Positions 1 to 5,747 of a stretch of DNA of 10,544 nucleotides are shown in pieces; the stretch's first letter is position 1, and each line of letters begins with the position of its first letter. Source of the DNA: S143-63 sp964425855 (GTDB lineage Archaea; Thermoproteota; Thermoprotei_A; Sulfolobales; Acidilobaceae); contig CAYROE010000039.1 in assembly GCA_964425855.1 (NCBI GenBank), positions 1 through 10,544 on the forward strand, in the 5' to 3' direction. The notes under the pieces are model-generated. The model ran no database searches, was not told where the DNA came from, and saw nothing but the letters and a program-made list of their open reading frames with translations. The translations under genes and the position numbers were made by a program.

Positions 1-2
1 CT

Positions 3-128
3 GCGATCGAAAAACATTACGAAGCTTTAAGAAACAAGGCAAGCATGCTCGATAGTATGCAGGATGCCGAAATAAGGAGATTGACACGAACCATGAGAAG
101 GCCTTCAAGGAGACCGCCGTTATTCTAG
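3..128 (+). CDS. C-terminal fragment of an unidentified protein (5' end outside window)
   Basis: Reading frame 3 is open from the window edge to a TAG at 126-128 and gives 41 residues. The piece begins as a charged, probably helical stretch and ends in a strongly basic, proline-containing tail (MRRPSRRPPLF). The other two plus frames meet stops within the first 55 bases. I see no recognisable family signature, so I assign no function. The region after the stop is AT-rich and contains a T run, which fits the end of a transcription unit. It could also be a chance open frame, because only 126 bases are visible. Confidence 0.45.
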   Translation, partial: AIEKHYEALRNKASMLDSMQDAEIRRLTRTMRRPSRRPPLF

Positions 129-156
129 CTAGTACTTTGATAACAATATCTATGTC

Positions 157-168
157 ATTATTTTTTCC
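157..168 (+). terminator. possible T-rich archaeal transcription terminator
   Basis: ATTATTTTTTCC lies about 30 nt after the stop at 128 and before the next gene at 253. Archaeal termination commonly uses short U-rich stretches on the non-template strand without a strong hairpin. No stem is visible here, so this rests on the T run and its position only. Confidence 0.3.
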
Positions 169-252
169 TGGCAAGAGGATCTCCGACTTCCTAATTTTAT
201 GTTTAGATGAGAATGTACTATTAATCTTGATTTAGAAACACGGTGCAAAAAC

Positions 253-810
253 TTGACCCATAATGGAACAGTGGATATTCCATCGGGCTGGATTAAGAGA
301 GGGACGTTCACATTAGTCTATGGCAGGGCGGGTACAGGTAAGACTCATCTAGCCTATTATGCTTATATAGTGGCTAAATCTAAGAACCTAGATCCTGTTC
401 TTATCGCTACAGAGCCAGGAACAACTCTCTTCTTGAGGAAAATTCAGCACATGGAGTATTTAATGGCTCACACGCTTGACGAACTAGTAAGACTCGTTAC
501 ATCTAGCTCGCTTCACGGTAGATTTATCATAATAGATAGTGTAAACTGGCACTACAGATCTGAGCCCGGAATAGAGAACGGAAAAATACTGACGTACTTA
601 TCTTCTATAGCCAGAAGTAGAGGGGGACTATATACAGCCCAGGTATCCGGTGAAGGACTTCTCCCAAGCGGAGCCCCCTATATCATACCTTGGGCACACA
701 TAGTTATCAGAACCTCCAAGATTAACGATAAATTCTTAGCAGAGTCTCTTAGACCCCACCGGAAGACGTTGATGTATGAGATAAGAGGTAAGGATCTAAG
801 ATGGCTCTAG
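253..810 (+). CDS. RadA/RadB-like RecA-superfamily ATPase (archaeal RadA paralogue)
   Basis: This 185-residue protein is a short RecA-type ATPase core without the N-terminal helix-hairpin-helix domain of full RadA recombinase. The Walker A motif is GRAGTGKT at residues 24-31 and the Walker B strand is FIIID at 91-95. The size and layout match archaeal RadA paralogues (RadB or crenarchaeal RadC-type proteins), which are thought to assist or regulate recombination. Which subgroup it belongs to cannot be settled by eye. The start is TTG at 253, placed 7 nt after a GGTG Shine-Dalgarno at 242-245; the GTG inside that site is in another frame and soon meets a stop. The last 10 bases overlap carS, so the two are probably co-transcribed and translationally coupled. 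DNA binding and ATP hydrolysis are inferred from the family. Confidence 0.8.
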   Translation: MTHNGTVDIPSGWIKRGTFTLVYGRAGTGKTHLAYYAYIVAKSKNLDPVLIATEPGTTLFLRKIQHMEYLMAHTLDELVRLVTSSSLHGRFIIIDSVNWHYRSEPGIENGKILTYLSSIARSRGGLYTAQVSGEGLLPSGAPYIIPWAHIVIRTSKINDKFLAESLRPHRKTLMYEIRGKDLRWL

Positions 811-1319
811 CAGAAGATCTAATAGATCTACTCCTCTTAGTACTGCCAGCTCTCGCCGCTAACGGTGCCCCAGTTGTTGCTAGACGGATATATGGTAGAG
901 GAACACCACTTGATATGGGCCGTAAATGGATCGATGGTAGACGAATTCTCGGAGAGGGAAAAACTCTGGAAGGATTCGTTACCGGGGTCCTAACAGGATT
1001 TCTAGTAGGTGTCATTGAGGGAGTACTATATAGCAACTTATATTGGTTTGCTCGAGCAGGACTGCTGGCTGGAATAGGCGCAATGACAGGAGACCTTGTA
1101 GGATCCTTTATAAAGAGGAGACTCGGTATAGAGCGTGGAAAGCCCGCACCGCTTTTGGATCAATTGGACTTTTACGTTGGAGCACTTATTATCCTGTATA
1201 TAGGTGGTTATAGTTACAATCTGATAACCGCCGTTGCCCTAGCCCCTCTGATCGTTATCCTGCATATTACGACGAACCGGTTAGCATATAAGGCTTCCTT
1301 GAAGGAAGTTCCGCATTAA
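801..1319 (+). CDS. carS: CDP-archaeol synthase (CarS family)
   Basis: This integral membrane enzyme joins CTP to 2,3-di-O-geranylgeranylglyceryl phosphate to give CDP-archaeol, the activated precursor of archaeal polar lipids. The 172 residues match the usual family length. Hydrophobic segments lie at roughly residues 6-27, 57-77, 82-103, 123-138 and 142-160. Two polar conserved regions sit between them: PLDMGRKWIDGRRILGEGKT (residues 36-55) and a segment around 94-123 containing GDLVGSFIKRRLG and RGKPAPLLDQLDF. These are the cytoplasmic nucleotide-binding and metal-binding parts of the CTP-transferase fold. The ATG at 801 lies inside the end of the upstream RecA-like gene, preceded by GAGGTAAGG. 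Pairing a lipid gene with a recombinase-like gene in one overlapping unit is functionally unexplained and may be only operon packing. Confidence 0.93.
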   Translation: MALAEDLIDLLLLVLPALAANGAPVVARRIYGRGTPLDMGRKWIDGRRILGEGKTLEGFVTGVLTGFLVGVIEGVLYSNLYWFARAGLLAGIGAMTGDLVGSFIKRRLGIERGKPAPLLDQLDFYVGALIILYIGGYSYNLITAVALAPLIVILHITTNRLAYKASLKEVPH

Positions 1320-1357
1320 ATACTCTTTAAGGACCCATATACTAGTAGGCTTCTCCG

Positions 1358-1423
1358 AGGGCTCAGCTACGACCGCACTCGTCACATGTAAAGTCCGTAA
1401 AGCCCACCAATCATCATTGCCCT
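1358..1423 (-). ncRNA. candidate C/D box sRNA (2'-O-methylation guide)
   Basis: Read on the minus strand, all parts of an archaeal C/D guide RNA occur in order. Box C is ATGATGA (1417-1411). Next come a 13-nt guide (1410-1398), a D'-like CGGA (1397-1394), an 8-nt spacer, a C'-like GTGACGA (1385-1379), a 12-nt guide (1378-1367) and box D CTGA (1366-1363). The ends close as a 5-bp stem, AGGGC (1423-1419) with GCCCT (1362-1358). About 66 nt is typical for such RNAs, which assemble with L7Ae, Nop5 and fibrillarin. By the N+5 rule the guides would direct methylation of the G in UAAAG-CCCACCAA and the G in CUACG-ACCGCAC. I do not recognise either target. D' and C' are non-consensus and the spacer is slightly long. 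It begins 51 nt downstream of the 1475-2029 stop and may be processed from that transcript. Confidence 0.72.
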
Positions 1424-1474
1424 GTAAGCATATCCGAGACAAACAAGATAACCGTAAAAGTGCTAGTTAATGGT

Positions 1475-2029
1475 TTAGTTTGGCTCGAGATCCTGGCCGC
1501 TTAATCCGAGTTCACCAAATACTTCTTTTGCTTTCTTGTCTAGGAACTCTGTTAATTCTTTTATGACGGATATACTCCTAGCTCTTTCAAATGCAATGTT
1601 TAGGTTCTTCTCTACATTTTCTAAGTGGACGGAATCAACCGATTCAGGCCATTTCTTCATTGCCAGCTCTAATCCATACGATGCCCTGTAGAGTGGTGCC
1701 AGTATCCAAGCCTTCTGCTTTGGGTCGAGCTCCGACCATTTCTGAGTACATTGAGACAAGAAGAGGGTGTCTATCATACTCCTTAGAGTGAGCGCGTCTC
1801 TAACTTGGTCTTCTTCGGCAGCCTCGGCGAGCGCGTCTAGTTTTATTAAGTTGATTACTGCGTCGTTACCGTTGCATATTTCTCTCCTTCTCTCTAGTAG
1901 AACTTCCCTAAGGTCCTCGTCCATATTTTTAAGATATTTCTCCAGAATTTCCTCTGCTTCTTTCAAGTCATCGACCCAGTATATTTCCTCTATTATTTTT
2001 CTGAAGGCTGCTGCTATGGGATCCCCCAT
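1475..2029 (-). CDS. uncharacterised, mostly helical protein
   Basis: I do not recognise this 184-residue protein. It is soluble and rich in charged residues, with long predicted amphipathic helices (for example residues 21-50 and 130-175) and few predicted strands. It has no signal peptide, membrane segment or cysteine pairs that would suggest a zinc ribbon. The ATG at 2029 follows GGTG (2042-2039) with a 9-nt gap, and a good TATA box lies further upstream, so expression is probably independent of the ribosomal genes that end 134 nt upstream. Codon use resembles the neighbours, which argues for a resident gene. It occupies the place after rps27e where many archaea carry the aIF2-alpha and nop10 genes, but it resembles neither of them. 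Confidence 0.85.
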   Translation of the reverse strand: MGDPIAAAFRKIIEEIYWVDDLKEAEEILEKYLKNMDEDLREVLLERRREICNGNDAVINLIKLDALAEAAEEDQVRDALTLRSMIDTLFLSQCTQKWSELDPKQKAWILAPLYRASYGLELAMKKWPESVDSVHLENVEKNLNIAFERARSISVIKELTEFLDKKAKEVFGELGLSGQDLEPN

Positions 2030-2068
2030 ATATTATAACACCATTGGTGGGGATAGGAGACTAGGAGG

Positions 2069-2078
2069 ATATTTATAT
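2069..2078 (-). promoter_or_regulatory. TATA box for the 1475-2029 gene
   Basis: The minus strand reads ATATAAATAT here. With the usual 25-27 nt spacing, transcription would start near 2048, leaving a leader of about 19 nt that contains the GGTG ribosome binding site at 2042-2039. Position and sequence agree well with an archaeal TBP site. Confidence 0.6.
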
Positions 2079-2080
2079 GC

Positions 2081-2096
2081 GTTGTCTAGAAACAAC
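2081..2096. repeat. short inverted repeat beside the TATA box
   Basis: GTTGT (2081-2085) and ACAAC (2092-2096) form a perfect 5-bp inverted repeat around a 6-nt AT-rich centre, immediately upstream of the TATA box at 2069-2078 on the minus strand. The position suits an activator or repressor site, but 5-bp arms are short enough to occur by chance. Confidence 0.25.
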
Positions 2097-2162
2097 TATC
2101 CCTGTTACAATCACAATTATTAAGGAGTAGATGATATAGAGGTTAAAATTAAGAGTGATTGA

Positions 2163-2378
2163 CTAGCCCAGGATTTTCTCTATTTTACCTAGGATCTGGG
2201 CTTTTCCTCCTGTGGGTCTTACTAGGAGTGTACCGCATGACGAGCATCTTACGGGGAACGTAGCGTGGCTGAATACTACCTGCTTATTGCCACAATTTGG
2301 ACATACGACTAGTAGAAACCTGCTCCTGGGCTTGGGCACAAGTATTTTCCGCTTCTTTGCAATGAAGAACTGTGCCAT
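2163..2378 (-). CDS. rps27e: 30S ribosomal protein S27e
   Basis: Small zinc-ribbon protein of the 30S subunit. The family signature is the stretch ILVPKPRSRF followed by CPNC and CSSC, giving a C-X2-C...C-X2-C site (Cys 26, 29, 45 and 48 from the start chosen here). I choose the ATG at 2378 (71 residues), because GAGGTGAT at 2393-2386 is then a Shine-Dalgarno with 7 nt spacing. Two upstream in-frame starts, GTG at 2390 and ATG at 2387, lie inside or against that site; the longer forms overlap the rpl44e stop. It is the last gene of the minus-strand operon beginning with tfs. The stop TAG is at 2165-2163, followed by moderately T-rich sequence but no clear terminator hairpin. Confidence 0.95.
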   Translation of the reverse strand: MAQFFIAKKRKILVPKPRSRFLLVVCPNCGNKQVVFSHATFPVRCSSCGTLLVRPTGGKAQILGKIEKILG

Positions 2379-2386
2379 GGCCCTCA

Positions 2387-2674
2387 TCACCTCGTGACAT
2401 CTACGAGCTCTATCTTCTTTAATCTTACTCTTAAGATGTGTCTTCTATAACCACACTGTGTACACTGGATTCTAAGTACTACTTTCTTAGTCACCTTAGC
2501 GTATCTCTTCTGCTCTGGCCTCCTCTTGCTACCGTATCCTTCCTGTTTCCTCATATATCGTCTCTGACCCTCAGACATGGTCCTCCTCTTACCGTGCTTG
2601 TATACTTGTACCGTGTGTACTGTGTGGGTATTGCAGCGCGGACAGTACGTCCTTATTCTCTTCGGAAACCTCAT
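2387..2674 (-). CDS. rpl44e: 50S ribosomal protein L44e
   Basis: Zinc-binding protein of the 50S subunit, located near the E site in archaeal ribosomes. From the ATG at 2674 it has 95 residues and begins MRFPKRIRTYCPRC, the expected family start. Cys 11, 14, 71 and 74 form the zinc site, with a very basic middle section that contacts rRNA. An upstream in-frame ATG at 2704 would add ten residues (ending GRGGEEK) unlike the family, and its added codons are the purine-rich Shine-Dalgarno region itself, so I reject it. The ATG at 2674 overlaps the gins15 stop as ATGA, which implies translational coupling. Confidence 0.95.
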   Translation of the reverse strand: MRFPKRIRTYCPRCNTHTVHTVQVYKHGKRRTMSEGQRRYMRKQEGYGSKRRPEQKRYAKVTKKVVLRIQCTQCGYRRHILRVRLKKIELVDVTR

Positions 2675-3168
2675 TTTCTCCTCTCCTCCTCTTCCCCTAT
2701 ACATGCTGTACCTATTTTAATAAATGTCGTTTCTACAGGCTCCGCTATACTGGCCACATATAGCGCTGCTGCCTTTGCTGGATCCATCTCGACATATTCT
2801 CCCTTCTCTAACTTTACTCCGTCCAGCACAATACTAGTTCTCAAATGCATAACCGGATTTTCTCCATATGAGAGGAGACTGGCGGAAATATAGTCTGCAT
2901 AGAATTCTACAAGTCTATTATATAGTTCCAGGATGCCTGAGTCGATTCCAGTATAATTGGCGTTCTCTACAAGATCCCTTATCCGGGCCTTCGCAACAAG
3001 TATCGATGCTTTCTTTAGGTGGCGTAGGAACTGGCAACAATATTCGTCTTGGCTTCCGCAATATATGCTAGCAGCCCTACGTGCCTCCATTAGATGTTCT
3101 AGGCTTAATGGCTCATGAAGCCCTGCCGCCGCCTTATAGGGTCCTCCAGCGGGTATTCTCTCAGACAT
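2671..3168 (-). CDS. gins15: DNA replication complex GINS subunit (Gins15-type)
   Basis: Archaeal GINS is a tetramer that joins MCM and GAN/Cdc45 in the replicative helicase and contacts primase. This 165-residue protein has a helical A domain (about residues 20-104) followed by a small beta-rich B domain (about 109-147). The B domain contains VKLEKGEYVEMDP and then AALYVASIAEPVE, the pattern of the GINS C-terminal module. The domain order A then B is that of Gins15 (the Sld5/Psf1 relative) rather than Gins23. Its place directly after priS agrees with the arrangement known from Sulfolobus. Sequence conservation in this family is low, so the call rests on domain pattern plus context. The ATG at 3168 follows GGAGG by 8 nt and overlaps the priS stop by 8 bases. 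Confidence 0.8.
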   Translation of the reverse strand: MSERIPAGGPYKAAAGLHEPLSLEHLMEARRAASIYCGSQDEYCCQFLRHLKKASILVAKARIRDLVENANYTGIDSGILELYNRLVEFYADYISASLLSYGENPVMHLRTSIVLDGVKLEKGEYVEMDPAKAAALYVASIAEPVETTFIKIGTACIGEEEERRK

Positions 3169-4273
3169 ATAATTCGCCTCCTAGGAGCCTAACTATTCCT
3201 TTCTCAGCTAGATGGAGGGCGATTGATGCAGGTATCTCGTCCGTATTTTTCTCCTGTCCAGACAGTTCTACACCCATGAATGATATATTCTTAACGTCCT
3301 GTAGGTATTCTACGCGAACCCATCCCTTAAATGGTGAAAGCCTAGAATAATGTAGTCTGAGCCCTGAGGATACGTCCGTCACTAGTAAGTGTCCTTTACC
3401 ATGTAGACTACCTATAATCCGGGTTAGACGACTGGGGTCTTGTGTAACCATGACGTCTATTGGAACTGATATCTCTTTGATTATCTTTAGAATCTCGTAC
3501 TCCCATGATTCTCCGAAAACGTCCACCAGCGATTTCCCTTTTTTATCATAGATATATTGTGCTATCCATCCCCTCCAGCCCGGATCTGTTTCTTCTGGAA
3601 GTGCAGGGACTAGCCTTGTTTTTCTTCGTCCTCTCTTTACGACTTGTACAGAGGGGAAAATTAGATACGGGTCAATCTCTTGACCGGCAAAGTACAGTGC
3701 AAGCTCTCGTCTAGCCGTTTTGCCCAGACCTCTGCATTCTTTGCAGATTACACGCATATGAAAGCCTCTATGTCCTGTAAAATAGATTATTATCTCCTCC
3801 GGCGATAAGTCGCGTTTTATCATGGACTTGAGCCTTAGCATTAACCTATAGCCTTCCTGATAACATGAGTCGTCGAGAACATATCCCTTATCGCCTTCTA
3901 CTCTCTTATCTTTACAGTATTCTAGATGGTCTAGGTCCAAGTCAAACAATAAGTCTGAGCCCAGCCAGTTTTTCTCTTCCATACTTTTTGCTTCGGGTAG
4001 CTCGTATTCTGCGATAGAATAGTATGCGTGACGGGGATTTTTCTCCGCTAAGAACTCTAGAAGTTCCTCGTATGTATCGAAGGATAGATGTCTAACGTAT
4101 GAATCCATGTCAAAAAACTGGAATGCAAATTCTCTCCTCATAATATTTTCTGGCTCCTCGATGTTCGGCGTGCTCTTGTAGTAGAGGGAGTATAGTGCTG
4201 ATACTAGTGTTTTGAACTCTTTGAAGCGTGACGGGTCTATGTATTCCTTGCTACTCGATTCTCGGCGATACAT
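3161..4273 (-). CDS. priS: DNA primase catalytic small subunit PriS
   Basis: Catalytic subunit of the archaeal/eukaryotic-type primase, which with PriL makes primers for DNA synthesis. The 370 residues include the metal-binding acidic motif DLDLD at 111-115, the conserved TGHRGFH at 166-172 and the nucleotide-binding segment around IDVMVTQDPSRLTRIIGSLH (272-291), where Asp273 or Asp279 probably supplies the third catalytic acid. Cysteines at 120, 137, 177 and 180 may form the zinc knob, but their spacing is not one I can match with confidence. In the last motif, isoleucine stands where RLPGSLHGK-type sequences usually have proline. The ATG at 4273 overlaps pcna by 23 bases and follows a weak GGCTGA site, suggesting coupling with pcna translation. 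Confidence 0.96.
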   Translation of the reverse strand: MYRRESSSKEYIDPSRFKEFKTLVSALYSLYYKSTPNIEEPENIMRREFAFQFFDMDSYVRHLSFDTYEELLEFLAEKNPRHAYYSIAEYELPEAKSMEEKNWLGSDLLFDLDLDHLEYCKDKRVEGDKGYVLDDSCYQEGYRLMLRLKSMIKRDLSPEEIIIYFTGHRGFHMRVICKECRGLGKTARRELALYFAGQEIDPYLIFPSVQVVKRGRRKTRLVPALPEETDPGWRGWIAQYIYDKKGKSLVDVFGESWEYEILKIIKEISVPIDVMVTQDPSRLTRIIGSLHGKGHLLVTDVSSGLRLHYSRLSPFKGWVRVEYLQDVKNISFMGVELSGQEKNTDEIPASIALHLAEKGIVRLLGGELYV

Positions 4274-4997
4274 AGAAGGTCAGCCTTCCACCCTCTTGGT
4301 ACTCCATGTCTACCCTAATGGGAGCGTCCATGGAGTATCTGACCACCGTCATATTTGCTGCTTGCGCCGCCTGGATCATTTCCGAGAAGTATTCTAGTGT
4401 ATACATGGATCTATCAGGTGACTCTACTTCTAGGTCTAGAAGGCTTCCTCTCTCCATTGATAGAATAAGTTCAGCCTTCTCTATATCTCCCTCTCCTCTT
4501 ACATAAAGCTTGTCTCCTCCTTCATCGGCTTCGAAGACTATTGCATCTGCAAGAGGCTCTATTGTTCTTATTACTTCCCTAAATGTCGAGCCTAGGAGTC
4601 TCGCCGTGACAGTATATGATATCTTAGGCTCGGGCAGTTTCTCATAGCTTAACGTTATTTGGGGGATCCTGAATCTCCTGGTTCCTCTGCCATGGAAGAC
4701 TATTTCTATATAGTTACCTTCTATTTTGAGTTCGAGTTCATCGTCTTTCCTTGCACGACGTAGTACTTTGCTGAGTAAGGGAAAACTTACTCCAAACTCT
4801 GTCTCTTCTTCTACTTCATACTCCTTGAAGGAGTCCTGTGGATAGTAGAGGTCAACCATTGCTACCCTACTCGTGTCTAGCGCTCTTAAGCTTAAGCCTT
4901 CTGGTGATGCGACGAAAACCCCCTCGTCAATTATCTTCTCTATACTTGCAACCATATACCTCCAAGTCCTAGCATCTGTAAATCTAAATCGGAACAA
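4251..4997 (-). CDS. pcna: DNA polymerase sliding clamp (PCNA)
   Basis: Sliding clamp that encircles DNA and tethers polymerase, ligase, FEN1 and other PIP-box proteins. Two PCNA folds are seen in order, with the family stretch DEGVFVASPEGLSLRALDTS near the N-terminus and the connecting loop near RFRIPQITLSYEKLPEPK; the C-terminus ends YVSPRIE. I choose TTG at 4997 (248 residues, beginning MFRFRFTDAR) because GGGTGA ends 5 nt upstream. An in-frame GTG at 5006 lies within that ribosome binding site and would add three residues. Many crenarchaea have two or three PCNA paralogues forming heterotrimers; adjacency to priS recalls one Sulfolobus paralogue, but the subunit type cannot be assigned by eye. 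An AT-rich stretch at 5030-5042 could carry an internal promoter. Confidence 0.95.
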   Translation of the reverse strand: MFRFRFTDARTWRYMVASIEKIIDEGVFVASPEGLSLRALDTSRVAMVDLYYPQDSFKEYEVEEETEFGVSFPLLSKVLRRARKDDELELKIEGNYIEIVFHGRGTRRFRIPQITLSYEKLPEPKISYTVTARLLGSTFREVIRTIEPLADAIVFEADEGGDKLYVRGEGDIEKAELILSMERGSLLDLEVESPDRSMYTLEYFSEMIQAAQAANMTVVRYSMDAPIRVDMEYQEGGRLTFYVSPRIE

Positions 4998-5058
4998 GCA
5001 CCTCACCCTTTTACTTAATTGTCCTATCCACTGAATATTATTAGTTGTCCTCGATTAT

Positions 5059-5259
5059 TTACTCGCCACATTCATCACGTAATAACGCAAGCATGTTCCG
5101 CAATGCATAGACTATTTCTAGGGACTCCTCTATCAACTGCCTCGAAGAAACTGTTGGAGGGGTTCGAATAGCTGCCTCTACAAGATACTTTTCCAGTTTT
5201 CTCACAGCATTAAGTGAGGCGCCAAGAACCCCTTCTTTATCTAAGCATACTCTCTCCAT
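5059..5259 (-). CDS. small helical protein of unknown function between tfs and pcna
   Basis: This short frame begins within the end of tfs and stops 53-61 nt before pcna, depending on the pcna start used. From the ATG at 5259 it encodes 66 residues; an in-frame ATG at 5271 or GTG at 5280 would lengthen it to 70 or 73. The product appears to be two amphipathic helices joined by a polar turn (RTPPTVSSRQ). Codon use resembles the neighbours, and the frame fills what would otherwise be an unusual gap of more than 230 nt in a tightly packed operon, so I think it is real. I see no cysteine cluster, membrane segment or known motif. No good Shine-Dalgarno precedes any of the starts, so translation may depend on coupling to tfs. 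Confidence 0.65.
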   Translation of the reverse strand: MERVCLDKEGVLGASLNAVRKLEKYLVEAAIRTPPTVSSRQLIEESLEIVYALRNMLALLRDECGE

Positions 5260-5624
5260 GTGTGGCCGCATTTCGTACACCTATAGAATCTTGTTGGTGG
5301 CTCGTCTGCGGACCGAGTCTGCATCATCCAGAATATGACCTCGTCGTGTCCACACTTAGGACATCTCACCTGGCCCTTCAATACTAAAGCGTCCGGCGGA
5401 GGCTGAGAGGCGTTTACAATTATTATCTTGTCCTTGGGGCTCCGCTTGGCCTTAACCTTTATCTTGTAAGCGTCCATTTCCTCCTCGCTAATTTCTATAA
5501 CGTAGCCGCAGCTTGGACAGAATAACTGTCTCTTGCCCCCTATTGTCCTGGGGTACATTAACGAGCCGCATTTTGGACAGAATTTTAATCCTCCCCTCGG
5601 CTTTCTAGGTTTTTTAATCGGCAC
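5241..5624 (-). CDS. tfs: transcription factor S (TFS, TFIIS-like transcript cleavage factor)
   Basis: TFS enters the secondary channel of archaeal RNA polymerase and stimulates cleavage of backtracked RNA. The protein has two zinc ribbons joined by a linker: Cys 16, 19, 36 and 39 at the N-terminus and Cys 88, 91, 116 and 119 at the C-terminus. The catalytic acidic hairpin is seen as QTRSADEPPTRFYRC, with Asp107 and Glu108. It has both ribbons and the intact DE pair, so it should be an active factor rather than an inhibitory paralogue. The likely start is GTG at 5624 (127 residues), 6 nt after GGTG at 5634-5631; an in-frame GTG at 5633 lies inside that site. It is the first gene of the minus-strand operon and diverges from pus10. 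Confidence 0.95.
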   Translation of the reverse strand: MPIKKPRKPRGGLKFCPKCGSLMYPRTIGGKRQLFCPSCGYVIEISEEEMDAYKIKVKAKRSPKDKIIIVNASQPPPDALVLKGQVRCPKCGHDEVIFWMMQTRSADEPPTRFYRCTKCGHTWREYA

Positions 5625-5677
5625 TAGTCCCACCCATACTCTCTTCTCCTATTCCGTAGTAGAGACCTAGTCGCTTA

Positions 5678-5685
5678 GATATATT
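5678..5685 (-). promoter_or_regulatory. TATA box for the tfs-pcna-priS operon
   Basis: The minus strand reads AATATATC. Transcription would start near 5655, leaving a leader of about 30 nt that includes the GGTG site of tfs. The surrounding 5674-5690 is a near-palindrome (CTTAG...CTTAG around ATATAT), so the site could be read in either direction. Confidence 0.5.
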
Positions 5686-5716
5686 CTTAGACCCATGGTA
5701 TACCTTCATAGGATGC

Positions 5717-5724
5717 CATAAAAG
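5717..5724 (+). promoter_or_regulatory. TATA-like element upstream of pus10
   Basis: CATAAAAG lies so that transcription would begin near 5746. That would place the GTG at 5748 at the very 5' end of the message and leave TTG at 5757 with a short leader containing GGGTG. The sequence is a fair but not strong match to an archaeal TATA box. Confidence 0.4.
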
Positions 5725-5747
5725 ACACAGTTTCGAGAGAGGAATGG

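Noticed and set aside
1767..2123. Plus-strand open frame opposite the 1475-2029 gene
   Set aside because: The product is a low-complexity serine-rich sequence typical of the antisense of a helical, charge-rich gene. The minus-strand frame has a good start, ribosome binding site and TATA box.
2108..2161. Inverted repeat CAATCAC (2108-2114) and GTGATTG (2155-2161) near the end of rps27e
   Set aside because: The 7-bp arms are perfect but 40 nt apart in AT-rich sequence, with no T run placed as for a terminator and no RNA-gene features between them. I judge it more likely accidental.
2675..2704. Longer rpl44e beginning at ATG 2704
   Set aside because: The extra residues translate the purine-rich ribosome binding region and do not resemble the family N-terminus. 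The ATG at 2674 gives the standard start and an ATGA junction with gins15.
2438..2893. Plus-strand open frame of 151 codons opposite rpl44e and gins15
   Set aside because: It crosses two well-supported minus-strand genes and lacks any recognisable domain, so it is an antisense shadow.
5058..5090. GTGATGA on the minus strand near the end of the small frame before pcna, a possible C box
   Set aside because: No CTGA D box or closing stem follows within the 50-70 nt expected for a C/D sRNA, and the sequence is explained as coding.
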